Shown here: piece by piece, positions 23,968 through 36,806 of the stretch
Layout: each line of letters opens with the position of its first letter
Numbering within the stretch: position 1 is the stretch's first letter
From: Gymnopus androsaceus JB14
Taxonomy: Eukaryota > Basidiomycota > Agaricomycetes > Agaricales > Omphalotaceae
Length of the DNA: 64,000 nt
Direction of reading: 5' to 3'
Assembly: GCA_009733575.1 (NCBI GenBank)
Contig: ML769388.1
Coordinates: 496,001 to 560,000, forward strand
Notes under the pieces: generated by a model
Told to the model about the DNA's origin: nothing
The model's database searches: none
What the model saw: the letters and a program-made list of their open reading frames with translations, nothing else
Position numbers and translations under genes: made by a program

Positions 23968-26112
23968 ATGAGTGGCGAGAAAGCGGTTTGTCGACCTTGG
24001 TCTCAGCAGGAAGACGATCTTCTTAGGATAGCCGTATCGAGACATGGGGTTCAGGACAACTGGAAGGCTGTCGCTGACGATGTGCCAGCTCGAAATAATA
24101 AAGCTTGTCGGAAGGTGCACATAACTTCAATTTTTTTTTTGCTCTTTATCTCAGTGAAGTCTTGCAGAGATGGCTTCATTCTCTTTCACCAGTAATCAAG
24201 AAATCTGCATGGACTACAGCCGAAGATGCCCTTCTCGTACATCTATATAACATACATGGCCCAAAATGGTCGTTTATTGCGCGGCAAATCGAGGGCAGGA
24301 CAGATGACGCTTGTTCGAAGCGATACAATGAAGCCCTTGATCCAAATCTAAAGAGAGATGAATGGACTTCTGATGAGGACGAAAGGCTACTCCAGGCTCA
24401 TGTCGAAATCGGCGGTAAATGGAAGGAGATAGGTCTCAAACTCCAGCGGAGCAGTCTGGCATGTCGTAACAGGTAATATACCTCGTTGTGTCGGCAGTAT
24501 ATCTTTCACTCAATATGCGTCATTGTAGATTTAAACTCTTGGAACGGAAACAGAGACCTGCTGTGCAGGCTCCAGCACAAACGGAATTCCCCTATTATCC
24601 ACCGGAATCCTATCCTCTGTTTTCTCCCGAGGAGGTACCCACAATCTTTCGAGAGCCAACGCCGGAGGTACCCATAGTGCCTACACCTCCCCCTTTTCAG
24701 TATTCTTCTTCTTCACTGAGCGCCGCTCTCGAGGAACGTCCCACGTTCTTGGGCCACTCTCCCTACTCCGAATCAGCACCTATGAATATTTCATACGATC
24801 ATACTCCAGAATCTTCATCTACGCCTTCTCCCTACACCTACGCTCAAGAATTTTATGATGGTTCGATGTTGCTGGACAACCTATCGGACCACGCTCCGTC
24901 AATAACGGACAGAAATACTTTACCGACTTTTTATTCCCATCATAATGACTATGGTCTCGTTCCCAACGACAATGTAGTCTGCCCAGCAGGACCCTCCCGG
25001 ATTGAACATTATCAGCTCAACGCTGATGCAGCCGATAAATCGCCAGGATTATCGGCTCTTTCTCTTCCCAACCAGCAGCTATTCTTTAATGAAAGCCCTT
25101 TGAGCTTTGCCTCACCCGAACTCTCTTCTTCTTCTCCATCCAGTCCATTTGCTCAAACTGGAGCCTCTTCGCTATCATCGAGTCCCGGCACACCTGCTCC
25201 CAGGGAGCTCCCATCGGAGCCTTTACCTTCGCAGTCATTGTTATTTTCTTCAAGTAATGCAGGTAGCACTGCATCTACGTCTGCTGCTCCGCCCGCCGCC
25301 AAAGAAACTACCAGCACAAGAAAGCAGCCACAAGGCCCTATTCGACTCTCTGCTTTACTACCATTATCTGAGTGCGTATATTTACTTCTCCAGGGGTACA
25401 GTTCTCTCACTCCATCACGTATCAACAGTGGATCCTTGCGACCTTATGCCTGCGGCAATTCGTTGTGTTGGCCTGCTGACGCCTCAACAAGTTTAGCCTG
25501 CTTTTCTACTGCAAGAGAATTATACGAACATGCCAAAAAACACAAGGAGCCTGAAGACATTAAGCCTTATCGTTGTGCTCTCCCAGGGTGTAACAAATTT
25601 TGGAAGGTCCGAAGATTCTCAGCCAATCTCCTATTGTTTCTCATTATCGATTTCACAGAGTCTCAACGGCCTGCAATATCACCTGCAACTGTAAAATTCC
25701 AAAAGTTGAACTGTTTGGGAAAGTTGCTAATGAAAACATTATTTAGGTCCTCGGCCCATTTCCAACAGGCCATGTCGAAAACGTTCTCTTCATCGACTCA
25801 GCAAGCGGACTCGGCAGACGCAGATTCAGACTCCCCGGATAGCAACTCGAAGCGATATGTTTGTGATCGGCCCAACTGCTTCAAGAGCTACAAGAACTCT
25901 AGCGGCCTTCGGTACCACAAGAAGCATGTCAGTAGGAGGTCTCTGGCTTGTTCAGTTTCTTTTTCTAAAACCGAAGAACCTAGGGTCACCCAAAGACGCT
26001 GCCGATGCAGCTCGACAATGTACCGCCCGCCCTCGCTCGTGATTTACCGGCAAGAACACGGAAGATGCGTAAGAAGGACCATAGTCCAGGTGCTGTTGCT
26101 ACTGCTGCTTGA
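23968..26112 (+). CDS. Transcription regulator with Myb repeats and SFP1-like C2H2 zinc fingers
   Basis: Three Myb/SANT repeats lie at the N-terminus: RPWSQQEDDLLRIAVSRHG, SAWTTAEDALLVHLYNIHG and DEWTSDEDERLLQAHVEIGG, each with the spaced tryptophans of DNA-binding Myb domains. A Ser/Pro-rich linker of about 300 residues follows. The C-terminal part has zinc fingers: one ACGNSLCW...H type, YRCALPGCNKFWK joined by splicing to SLNGLQYH, and YVCDRPNCFKSYKNSSGLRYH, ending HGHPKTLPMQLDNVPPALA. The latter resembles SFP1-family fingers (from memory). Introns are GT-AG; the final intron is about 25927-25985, and TGA is at 26110-26112. An open frame without interruption spans the Myb-proximal linker and the first finger, so this reads as one gene rather than two adjacent ones. 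Confidence 0.8.
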
Positions 26113-26342
26113 TATGCTTGAACGTCTGTCTCGACACTTGGTCGAATGCATCATAATGTACATTGGACAACATCGCATATACTATCCTCAATGACAATAA
26201 TGTACATACTAACTTTTGCAAATTCGCAATTCCCATATAAGCAAAAAATTCGAGTTCGCCCGGTTACAATTTACTAGTAGATATTGTATTACACATATCC
26301 TAACCTTCCAAGCCCATCTAGTATGTAGTATGTAGTATCACT

Positions 26343-27611
26343 TTATTGACGAGGCCCAGCTCCAAACTGGCTTGCACTGTGAATGGGATGATGAGTATGG
26401 CTTGGACCTATATTATACAAATGCACGTACAGATCACGGAGGGCAGGGTTGGACATCAATTCTTCCATCGAAGGCATATTACCCGATTGCACACGGTTCA
26501 TCTGCAAACGATGACTCTAAGTATCACTGCTCTTGGACACTAAATAAAACACATACCATGTTTGCCACAGCTGGATTTTGCATCATGTTAGCCAATCCTC
26601 CATTCTGCATCATCTGCTGCGCCATTGCCATCATCTGAGGGTTGTTCATCATAGAAGCAATATCTGGCATTCCTCCTCCTCCTCCGCCACCGCCACCCAT
26701 TCCTCGGAGCATATCCGACATTGCACTCATATCAGGGAATCCTCCTCCCGCACCTCCCGCACCAGCGGGACCTCTAGCAACGCCACTACCTGGAGCATCA
26801 TCTGGAACGAGCGGCGGGGGGCCTTCGTCATCATCTTCGGTTATCCTGGCTTGGGCGTTCTGAAGACCTGATTTTAGACCTGCATTCTCTGGGTCTAGCT
26901 TGAGACCACGTTCAAAGGCATCAGCGGCAGCTCGGTAGTCGGAAAGACAGTATTGAGCGTGACTAGGAAAATATTAGTTATCGGTAAGAGAGGATATAAG
27001 ACTACACAAACCCGAGTCGATGATACGCCTTGACAAAGCTGGGATCAGTAGCAAGAGCGAGCTCTGCATCTCCTACAGCCGATAGATGGTCTCCCTTGCT
27101 CGAATAAGCTGCTGCGCGATTGGAATAGTAGATTGGATTCGCGGAATCGAGAGCGATGGCTTCAGAGTAGGAAGCTATTGCCTCGTCGTACTTTTTACTC
27201 GACATTAAAGCATTACCGCTTTGTTTATGTTTCTCTGCCTTGGCCTTGTCCTCGGCAGAAGGACCACCTTTGGGAATGGAAGATGCAGAAGAAGAAGGTC
27301 CGGACTGAGAGCCTGCTGGCATCGACCTTTTCCTTGGTCTTGAGATAAACATCGAATATGCTCTGAAGGGTTGCTGGCTTTACACTAAGTCGCGATGCTT
27401 GCTCGTGGTTGGAAGGATCGACACCAAAAGCCTCTCCGATGCATTGGACTGTAGATATATTGAGTCGTCGATGATTATTGGAATGAAAAAACTTGTACTA
27501 ACCAGCAACTTCGAGACTTTCTTTATCGTCAGCTTTCACAGTACCATCCGCAATGGATTGGTTCAGGAAATCGATAATGCCAAGGACCAGACGCTGTTGT
27601 TTATCGGACAT
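26343..27611 (-). CDS. SGT2: SGT2/SGTA TPR co-chaperone
   Basis: Cytosolic co-chaperone that receives tail-anchored membrane proteins and passes them to the GET pathway. The N-terminal dimerisation domain (QRLVLGIIDFLNQSIADG, VAVQCIGEAFGVD) is followed by three TPRs (AEKHKQSGNALMSSKKYDEA, IYYSNRAAAYSSKGDHLSA, AYHRLGHAQYCLSDYRAA). The C-terminal substrate-binding region is Gly-rich (a run of Gly encoded near 26680-26700) and Met/Gln/Asn-rich (MMNNPQMMAMAQQMMQNG), as in SGTA. It ends ASQFGAGPRQ with TAA at 26343-26345. The gene is divergent from PRP19, with 62 bp between the start codons. Confidence 0.92.
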
Positions 27612-27673
27612 GCTGGAAGTAGAGAAAGAGTTACGTAATTAACCAACTTCAACTTTTCTTTTCTCCAACTTCC

Positions 27674-29291
27674 ATGTTCTTTTGTGCAATCTCTGGAGAG
27701 CCTCCGCAGGAGCCTGTCGTCTCTACAAAATCCGGAAATGTCTACGAGCGTCGGTTAATTGTAAAGTATATTAACGAAAACGGCACAGATCCAATTACTG
27801 GAGACAAATTGGAGGAATCCGACTTGCTTGACGTTAAAGCTTGTAAGCTTTGTGCTTTCTACTTGTACACGTTTATTCATTATTTTTTCAGCCCCCAAAA
27901 CAGCTGCTCCTCGTCCCCCTAGCCATACTTCTATTCCTGTTCTCCTTCAAACTCTGCAAAACGAATGGGATGCGCTGGTTCTCGAAACTTTTGCGTTGAA
28001 ACAACAGTACAATTCCACGCGACAAGAACTCAGCTATGCTCTGTATAACAACGATGCAGCTGCTCGAGTCGTGGCCCGTCTAGTTAGAGAGAGAGATGCT
28101 GCTCGAGAGTAAGTTTCAGATATGCCTACTCTGACAAGTCTAATTCGGTCCTGCAGAGCTCTTTCCAACGTTCAAGCGACATTGGGCGTTGCACCTTCTG
28201 CCTCTGCAACCGAGGATGTAGAAATGGCTACGGATGCACCCGCTGAAGAAGGTCTTCCCCAGGAAGTCATCTCTCGAATTGACGAAACTCATCAGACTCT
28301 GTCTGCCGCCCGTAAAAAGAGAAAACCTCCTACAGGTTACGCTACTGCTGCACAGATTAAAACCTACTCTGCAAAGCACACGGTCCCGTCTTTGCACTCT
28401 GCCTCACCTGCTGGTATCACTTCCCTCGTCGTCTCGCGTTCCAATCCAGATCATTTCCTGACTGGTGGAAACGACAAGGTTCTCCAGCTCTACGACCGAA
28501 GCACAGACAAAGTCCTTGCTTCGCTCAAGGGCCACCAGAAAAAGATCAATCATGTTGCTTTCAGAGAGAAGGAAGGCGAACCCACATTGTTGCTCTCCGG
28601 TGGTGCAGACAAAATAGCCAAAATCTGGGCGCATGACGAAGCGTCGGAGGAATATATCCCCAAGTCGACCATCCGCACTCACAAGGGTGAAATATCAGGG
28701 CTTGCGGTACATCCCACATCGACCCTTCTTGCACTTTCTTCCATCGACAAGACATACTCCCTACATGATTTGTCGACTTTCCAGCAAGTCTATCGATCCG
28801 TAACCTCTGATGAGCCGTTTCACCTCTCTCTCCATCCATCCCCGATGGTACTCTTCTCGCACTGGGAACGCCCACGTCGACGATACAAATATACGACGTT
28901 CGAATTGGCGCCATTGCCGCATCCCTCAGCTCCTCCCGATGCTACTCCTTTCAGCATCCACACCTTGTCCTTCTCCGAAAACGGGTACCACCTTCTAGCT
29001 CCCAGTTCTCAGTCAACTGTCGCCGTGTGGGATCTGCGCAAGCAGAAAGCTGCCACGACCATTGATCTCGGCGACGATTTCAAGGTCAACAAGGTCATCT
29101 ACGATGTCAGCGCGCAGTTCCTCGGTATTGCTGGTAACTTGGGAGGGAGAGTGTACATGAACAAGAGCTGGGAAGAACTTGTCAGGTTCGAGGAAGGTGG
29201 TGAAATGAACGACTTTGTGTTTGGTGAGATGGGTAAGGAGCTGTGGGGTGTTACTGGTAGGGAAGTGAGGATTTGGAGTTTGCCTGCTTAG
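27674..29291 (+). CDS. PRP19: Pre-mRNA-processing factor 19 (U-box E3 ligase)
   Basis: Core of the spliceosomal NineTeen complex and a U-box ubiquitin ligase. Exons 27674-27842, 27892-28108 and 28157-29291 give 506 aa. The U-box is at the N-terminus ([30 protein letters not shown]). A tetramerising coiled coil follows ([20 protein letters not shown]). The C-terminal half is a WD40 propeller ([69 protein letters not shown]). Length, domain order and ends match fungal PRP19. No frame problems. Confidence 0.95.
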
Positions 29292-29778
29292 GTTCGATTT
29301 ATCGTATGTAAGACCTATGTGCCTGTACCACTTGCTATTATTACAATCTGTTATACGCCTGACTAGCCGTTCCAAGTACGTCTAATGAAAACACTGAAGT
29401 ACCGATATACCACCACCTCGGCGCGCGCAGCGCTCGTTGAAGGACTCAATACAATCAGCCAAATAGATGTTCAAAAAGTAATTTCATTGGTATGTAGTCA
29501 TCGGAGTCATTGGAGTCATTTTGTAGGGATACATGGACATCAAGTTCGTACTGCTACGAAAGCCATGAAGAAAAAGGCTATAGAACAGAATAAAAATAAG
29601 TAATGCGAGTCATGAATGCTGAAAGGGAGAACATTAATTGTAGTACTCGAAACAAGTAACCCGAAGAGCAAAAGAGCGACAGGAAAGAAGAGGTGAATAG
29701 AAATACAATGCTGACGGATACACTACATCTACCAGAGATCAACTATTGAAAGAAGTGGGGTGAGAGACGAAGGATTTT
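29292..29778. other. Convergent 3' intergenic region
   Basis: Spacer between the 3' ends of PRP19 (plus) and the OPT transporter (minus). It presumably contains both polyadenylation regions. No gene is seen. Confidence 0.45.
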
Positions 29779-32499
29779 TCAAGACCAGGATGTAGGCCCA
29801 AAGGTACCGTTCGGGCCATTTGGTAGCTTGAATGGAAGACCCATGGCGTCAGCGGTATTCTGCCACACCGTGTTCCCCCACCAGTTCAAAGTGAAGCCGC
29901 CTTTAGGCAATTGCACAAAGAAGAATATCAAGATGAGGCTGACAGCGACACCACTGTCGAGAGCAGCGGAAAGGATGTAGTTGTAACGCATCCACCACCT
30001 AAAGTGGAAGCGACGGATGCAATAGTTGAAAACGAATCCAACTGCGGCCCAGGAGGTGTAGTTGATTCCGGAAGCAGGAGGGATGGCTCCGACACCACCG
30101 AAGAATACAGGAATATTCACGTATCTCCAGAACGAGAGAGGATAACGACGGGCGAGGAAGTAGAACGGAATGGGAAGGATAGCGCCAATGAGGTAAAAGT
30201 ACAGCAGAGGGTTGTAAGGAGCGCCAACGCTGAACATTCGAGCAGGACCTACTCCGCCCCAGATTAACGACGAAGATGCAAATGTATTGGTGGAGGGGCA
30301 GGTGAACCCGTTGGGCTGGTGAGGTTGGCAGTAGTCAACAATGTTGTGGAACATCCACTCCTGGACGGCGGTCGATACTACACACGCAACGAGGACCGCA
30401 ACAGTCTGAACGGTGAACATAAGACGAGGGGGAATCTTCATGTAATGGCCGAGCTTCATGTCACCAGCGAACGCAATCGCTTGGGCGGTGGTAATGTAGG
30501 TGACACCTTTGAAGATGATGACAGCAACGGGACGTTCAGGCAGAATGTAACCGCCGATGAGTTCATAGAACACTTGGATATTGGCCACCTGTTGGTTGGT
30601 GATAGCTTGGAGCATGGCCATGGGGAGAGCGAGGACGGATGCAAGGATAAATCCTAGAACTGCGGCCCACACCGGGAAGTTCGTTGGTACGAGGTGCACG
30701 GAAATAAGGAATAAAACCATGGCAATGACACCAAGAGCAGTGTACCACGTCCAAGGAACCTCGCGGTAAGCCAACATAAGGCGAGAGTGCACATCACGTT
30801 CATCCTTGAGGGAAGAGCGGAAACGACGAGCGATATCGCGTCGGAACCACACTGCAAGAAAAAGAAAGCGTTGAGTTGAGAGGAAAGGCAGCAAAGGTAA
30901 ATAACATACAGAAAGTGTGCACGAACACTGCAGCAAAGGAAGCAAAAGAGCTGGCGTAGGCGATGGAAAGGGTAATGGGAATAGTAGACGGGAGAGTAGG
31001 CAAGGTATTTGGCATTATCGAACTGCCCATTCGTAACGAACTTGAGTAACATCATATTCAGCACCAGTACGATCGAAAACGACCGGAGCAGAGATCGGAA
31101 GGTATGCAGAATTGAAAGCGTTAGAAACTATGAAAGAAATAAGTGCCAAATTCGAGATAGGAAAAAAGTGACGCTTACAGTAGAGGATGGGAGCCAAGAT
31201 GAAGAACTGGATGACAAGCGAAACAATCGTGTTCAATTCAGACCACCACTAAGAATTCAGGTCAGAAAGTGAACGTAGATAGAGCGAGTAAACTCACGGG
31301 TGTGACTAGAGGGCTACCGATATATCCGACCATAGCCCAGTCGAAGGTAAAGATACCCATTCCTAAACCGGTACTCGTTCCAAAGAGCGCATTGACAGGA
31401 ACGTTATTGGGGGCGATCCAGCAAACCCAGTTGAAGACACTGAGAGCGGTAAAAAGGTACCCTGGCAGCCAGTAATAGACGGCGCTGCCCACAAATGCGA
31501 GGAGGAAAAAGCGTTCCCGAGTCATGTGCCCGCGTTCGCGTTTCCCGTATGATTTGTGCAAGGTGTTAAATAGCGCCGCGTTCACCAGTGCTCCAGGCCA
31601 CACCATACTCGAGGGCCAGACAACAAATTGCCTAAGGAGACCACCCAAGGAGAAGCCGAGTACCTGTGAGCCGACACAGAGAAGAATCTGGTACCCGTAT
31701 GGGATGGCTTGGTTGTAGAAAATCTTCTGCGTCGCGATAACATCGGTGCAGTATGCACCACCAACAACAATGTTGCCCATGACGGTGATACAGACATGCT
31801 CCTTGATCGTGAAAGGTCCAGGGTTCAAAGACCACCGGTATCCAAAAGTGTTGAATCGATGAGTGGGTAGAATCTTTTCGAGCAATTTACCGAAGGGTAG
31901 AACGACCAGCTGAACAACGATCCCGCTGATGTAGATGGAAGGATCTGAAGGAAATTGTGAGACATTGATATGAGGAGAGTCGAAAACACGTACATCGCGC
32001 GCTGAAGAATTGATTAACACCAGAGACTAGGATCGAGAATACGATCCCCAAAAACCACATGCGAAAGGTGTTGCAAAGCATTGTCGGGTCATCAGTGCTC
32101 GGGACTGCAGCTCGAACTTCGGGATAGGGAGACTCGCTGTTAAAAGAGATATTAATATCGGGAGACGTAGTGATAATAATAAACATACTCGTCAAACTCG
32201 ATAGCTGTCGAGTTCCTTGATTCCGCCCGGGAAGTACGATCAGACATATCGAAATTGGATTCTGCATCTATCTCGGAAGGTGAATACTGCATTTGTTGAG
32301 CCTTCTTGTCCGAAAGCTCCATAGATTCCGTCGACTTGTAAGGCCTCGCAAGGTCTATGTATGGATCATTCAAGTGTTTCTTGATAAAGTCTCCATCGAT
32401 ATCTACAGGGACATCGGGGACTCGACGGGCCCGAAGAGTAGGAGTTGGCATGGAATAGACGTCCTCAGTTGAGGAGGCATAGCCTTTGGTATCTTCCAT
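29779..32499 (-). CDS. OPT-family oligopeptide transporter
   Basis: Proton-coupled importer of small peptides (tetra/pentapeptides, glutathione or metal chelates in this family) in the plasma membrane. ATG 32499 starts a soluble N-terminus ([18 protein letters not shown]). After an intron comes the family entry motif [10 protein letters not shown], then many membrane helices. [19 protein letters not shown] and the OPT signature MKIPPRLMF are present. The C-terminus ends [13 protein letters not shown] (TGA 29779-29781). Exons include about 32202-32499, a middle set at 31262-32150, and 29779-30852. The nearby Kex2-repeat peptide precursor and UstYa gene raise the possibility that it handles a cluster peptide, but OPT genes are common in fungi and may be unrelated. 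Confidence 0.9.
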
Positions 32500-33533
32500 G
32501 GCTGAGTGACTGGTAATGGAGGCAACTGGGCCGGGATGTTTTTACACCTACAGTTTTACTTCCTTTTGTACGGATCCACACCTTACGGGAAAGTTTCTGG
32601 ATGCCAAAAAAGGCAAACTACACGACGCAAAAGAACAATTAGACAATAAAGCTGGCTCGACATGTAAGACAAAAGGGAATGATCCAGGATTGTATTATCC
32701 CGTAATCTATGTCTATTGAACAATAAGAGTAGCAGACAGGGTGGAACCAGATCAATCTTGGCGTACTGTACTCTCGAAGCTGGTCAATCTCGTTCGACCG
32801 TGACACAGACGTGAGCTGGGGTGGAGATGGGATGCTAGAAAAAGTTCAGCGCAGTGAGATTTAGCTTTCAAAACAGACAAACGAAAGGGATTATCGATTC
32901 ATGTGCATTCAGGAGCAGGTGGTTCAGGTACGTTAAGTCGGAAGAACAAACTGAAATGAATCGAAAAAGACAAAAGAAATTGATGGCATATTGATTTATC
33001 TAATCTCATAGCACTGCCACAATCGGCTTTCGGATCGGATCTACTGATAACGATTTAGACCTCGACTACCTCTCAAGTAGCGATTCTTATACTGCCTTGA
33101 ACGTTGGACCCTCGCACCTCAGATCTTCGGCACAGTAAGAGATGACACCCCGTCATCACCCGTACAAACTTCTGTGGTTCTCATGGCTGTTGGGAGAGGA
33201 TATCAGTAGACACACTTTTGGAATTGTGGTGATTATACCGTTAACCTCCATTATCTCCTTCAGCGTCCCGATCTTACTTCCATAAACTCCGGCGGGTACG
33301 AGGTCAAGGCCTGAGGTGCAGGTGCGGTCACGATACTTCCGTGGAACACCAAAACGCCATTCCTCTCCGGAATTGCTTCATTCGCTACACCTAATACAGG
33401 CCAATATTCACACGATTGCTGAGTGGGATGACCTTTAGATTGCTGGCTAATTGCGATATTATGACGATTAGTGTCCAAAATATAACTGCCGCTGTACTTA
33501 TAAACCAGGCTTTGGACAAATTTCGCCACAGAA
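32500..33533. other. Divergent intergenic region, OPT / dioxygenase
   Basis: Shared promoter region of the OPT transporter (minus) and the TauD-type dioxygenase (plus). A TATAAA at 33499-33504 lies about 30 bp upstream of the dioxygenase ATG. No gene is seen. Confidence 0.45.
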
Positions 33534-34922
33534 ATGTCCACCACGACCGTTCAAACACAGACTGAAGCTACTCCTTCGACTACTCTGAAGCTTCGCTCCT
33601 CCGCTCCCGAGGAAAAGCCAGAATCCGAAGAATACCGCTACTCCAATCTTCTACCTGTTTTCTCGCAGGATCATTATCCTCCATTGACCCCCTTTGAGCA
33701 TAGTGACCCGGGTCACCGCGCCTTAAAACATTCCAACCCTCGATCTTTCCTTGATAATGCTACTAGCGTAGTTGAAATTACTCCAAATTTGGGCACGGAA
33801 GTGCAGGGTGTTAACCTCCGCACTATCGACTCGGATGCTCGCGATCAGCTTGCTTTGGAGGTAAAGGACATACTAGAGACCGTCCCCAAATTATTCGTGC
33901 TTATCCTCGCGTCTAGGTTGCCCGTCGAGGTCTTGTCGTCTTCAGAGACCAACAAGACTTTATTGATGCTGGCCCTGATTTTTATCTTGAATGGGGCCGC
34001 CATTTTGGACGGTAGGTTTCCATCTCTTTCTCCGCTGCAATATGCTAACTCTGATTTTTGGATCAGTCTCCACATTCACCCCACCTCTGGACATCCAAAC
34101 AACTATCCCGAAGTACACCTTGTATACAGAGACGCAAACTCCACGTTCAACTTTGAGATTGCCGATAGCATTACCTCCACCTTTTGGCACTCTGATGTAT
34201 CATACGAGCTCCAGCCTCCTGGACTGACGACGTTTTTCCTCCTTGCACAACCATCAACTGGAGGGGATACCCTTTTCACCTCACAAGTTTCTGCATTGAA
34301 GAAACTCTCGCCTCAGTTCGTAGCTTTCCTCAAAACTCTGAAAGCTGTACACTCCGGAGTTGAACAAGCCAACTTCTCGCGATCAGGAAAGCGAGGAGGT
34401 ATTGTTCGTCGTGAACCTGGTAAGTCGGGTGATACTGTTTGCATACGAAGACTGAAATTTGTCTCATGATACTGTTCAGTTGAAAATGTTCACCCCGTCG
34501 TAAGGAAGCATCCAGTCACAGGAGAAGAAGCTTTGTATGTCAACAGGCAGTTTACGCGTAGGATTCTTGGTCTCAAACGCGAAGAATCAGGTATAACGCG
34601 TCGAACCTTCATGTCATTTATGACCGATAAAGCAACTTTTTTAGAAACGCTTCTCAGGTTCCTATATGACCATATTGACAAAGGTGGCGATGTTCAAGCC
34701 CGAGTGAAATGGACTCCAAACACAGTCGTCCTTTGGGATAATCGGGTCACTGCTCATGTTTGTCCTTTTTCTATATCAATACCCACCTCTTATGAACTCA
34801 CTACCTCGCAGTCTGCGATTGTTGATTATGGAGAATCGAAGGAACGTCGACATGGTGCCCGGATCACACCACAAGCAGAGCGACCAATTCCAGCGTTAGA
34901 TGGACTTGATCTCAGTGTATGA
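33534..34922 (+). CDS. TauD/TfdA-type Fe(II)/2-oxoglutarate dioxygenase
   Basis: Oxidises a substrate (sulfonates such as taurine in characterised relatives) using Fe(II), O2 and 2-oxoglutarate. After about 60 polar residues comes the N-terminal core (NLGTEVQGVNL). An intron follows (donor after GCTTTGGAG, acceptor before GTTGCC), then RRGLVVFRDQQDFIDAG. Iron ligands are the HxD pair in TFWHSDVSYE and a distal His in DNRVTAHSAIVDY, whose codon directly precedes an intron. The 2-oxoglutarate-binding Arg is probably in ERRHGARITPQAERP. Frame and splice sites are clean over six exons; TGA is at 34920-34922. It lies 2 kb from the UstYa gene, so it could belong to the same pathway, but simple sulfur scavenging is equally possible. 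Confidence 0.87.
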
Positions 34923-34989
34923 AGAGATGAATTTTGATTATGTAGTATCTAGCTAATGTACACCAGTTTTTCTCTCCTCCGTAAGTATG

Positions 34990-36182
34990 TTATGCAGCCG
35001 TTCCGATAGAGGAATTTGCCTTCTGTAGATCGAAGAAACGTTCTCCTTTTTCCGGGTCAATATCAGAATTTTTTGTAAACATAGTTGGAGAAGTGAGCTG
35101 TCCGACAGTATCCTTTGTCCAACCTTGACCCATAGCAATCCGAAGAATAATCATCTGGGGCGATATTGCCTATAATAGCATTGGTCAGTTCATCTCAGAA
35201 CAATATCAGCACGCCACTTACGCAAAAATCTCCCCATACTTGGACCAGAGCAATCGAGGTTTGGCTTTTGCGCGCGTAGACAACCACGTAAACGATTCCA
35301 AATACCGTGAACAGCGCTGCAGACTCGACCAAGATAGCGATGATGCTTGTATACATTTTTGCATGGGAGGGGCCGAGAATTTTCCCTACGTCCTTCCGAA
35401 GAGAAAGCAAACGTCCACATATAAGGGCTGTAACGATGATGTTGAGGCTAATTGTGAGAGATACATAAGGTATCCCAAAGTCGACAGCGTGCCCAACGAA
35501 AAAATTTGCTCCTGGCTGAGCGCTTTCGAAGATGAGCAGAACGGACATAGCTTTGAACCAAAGGTAAATGAGCTACACGATGAGCAAAAATCAAGTACGT
35601 ACATAGGCCACCAAGGTAAATAATAATAGGAAACACGATGACTTTCCAAGAATTCCAAATGATATAGCAACGATAGATCTATGTGAGGCATTAGACATAC
35701 GAGATTGGATAGTGGCAATGAAATCTTACCAGCAATCCATCACCCAAAAAGTTCAACATGACACCTGCGGTAGTGCCTACAGTGTTATAGACAGCTGAGA
35801 TGTTTTCTCCGATGTAGGCAGCGGGCCCGCCTTGTACATCACGATGATCAATCCACGAGTTTTGCCCAAAGACCGCATTGCAAGCTAATGCAATGGTCCA
35901 TAGTATCAGAAGGACTGCGCCATAGATAATATAGAAGTTAGCGCCGGATCGTCCAGTACTACTCGATGAGTTGGTTCTGAGGAGCAAGCGGCAAGATAAA
36001 CAGTAGACGACCAGCTGAATTCCTGTATTTCATTAATGTACTACTTCAGTCGGATTGTCCTCCTACAAGATCGCGGACATAAGAGACCCACCATATAATA
36101 TGCCAGTTATCTGTCCTCCGATATACAGCGATCGCTCAAATGTGAGCTCGCTGGGGGTATCAAAGCTATTGGTGGTTGACAT
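34990..36182 (-). CDS. Seven-helix integral membrane protein, mushroom-type family
   Basis: ATG 36182 starts MSTTNSFDTPSELTFERSLY. I count seven hydrophobic helices: GGQITGILYGIQLVVYCLSC, IYGAVLLILWTIALACNAVF, a helix around GTTAGVMLNFLGDGLL, VIVFPIIIYLGGL, the helix around SMSVLLIFESAQPG, LTISLNIIVTALICG and IIAILVESAALFTVFGIVYV. A charged C-terminal tail ends SSIGTAA with TAA at 34990-34992. Five exons; the fourth starts after a long intron ending near 35548, chosen to keep LSMSVLLIF in frame. The extracellular segment SWIDHRDVQGGPAAY is typical of an expanded, uncharacterised agaricomycete 7TM family (from memory). Function unknown; receptor-like topology is only a topology statement. Confidence 0.78.
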
Positions 36183-36806
36183 GGGGTTTCAACTGAGAGA
36201 GAAATGGTGGAAGGCTGCCTTTTACATGTCATCAACAGTCAGTCAAAGTCTTTGCTTTCTCCTGACGGAACGAACAGAATTAGAAGAGTATCTCGGCGCT
36301 ACATATTAGAATGACAGGCGGGTAGCATGCTGCATTCTGCTGCATCAAGCGATAGGATTGGCGCTCTAAGGATAGTGGTCCCTATATCATGATCATGGAT
36401 AGTGTGAATAGAGTTTTAATTCCGCTGATGTGTCCGGGGAGATTTTATACATACGTGAAAGTTGTACGGCAAAAAGAATATTGACTAGCGAGAACCGCGA
36501 AACCAAGGAAACTCAGAACAGCAAGGCTGCAAACTTGAAGATTCTGGGGATTTGGGGTCGACGCTGGACCAGTGGAAGTGACAATTCCTTTTCGATGGGT
36601 CCTCTGACTGTGAGGAAATGTGAACCCATCTGCCAATGTCATTGTCAGATCTTATGATCAACAGGTACAAGATAATAACGGCGCCGAAGATTCGTAAGAG
36701 ATTGTATCAGGGATCCTGGAACTCCTGGAAACTATGAATCGATTTCAAGCACTATCTCCACCTGTATACATCCCAGAACCTACTAGTACTGAGGCCAACG
36801 TTGTTA
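36183..36806. other. Intergenic region, no gene seen
   Basis: Upstream region of the 7TM gene and 3' flank of the UstYa-like gene, both minus. Short open frames at 36430-36670 on both strands have no motif. Confidence 0.4.
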
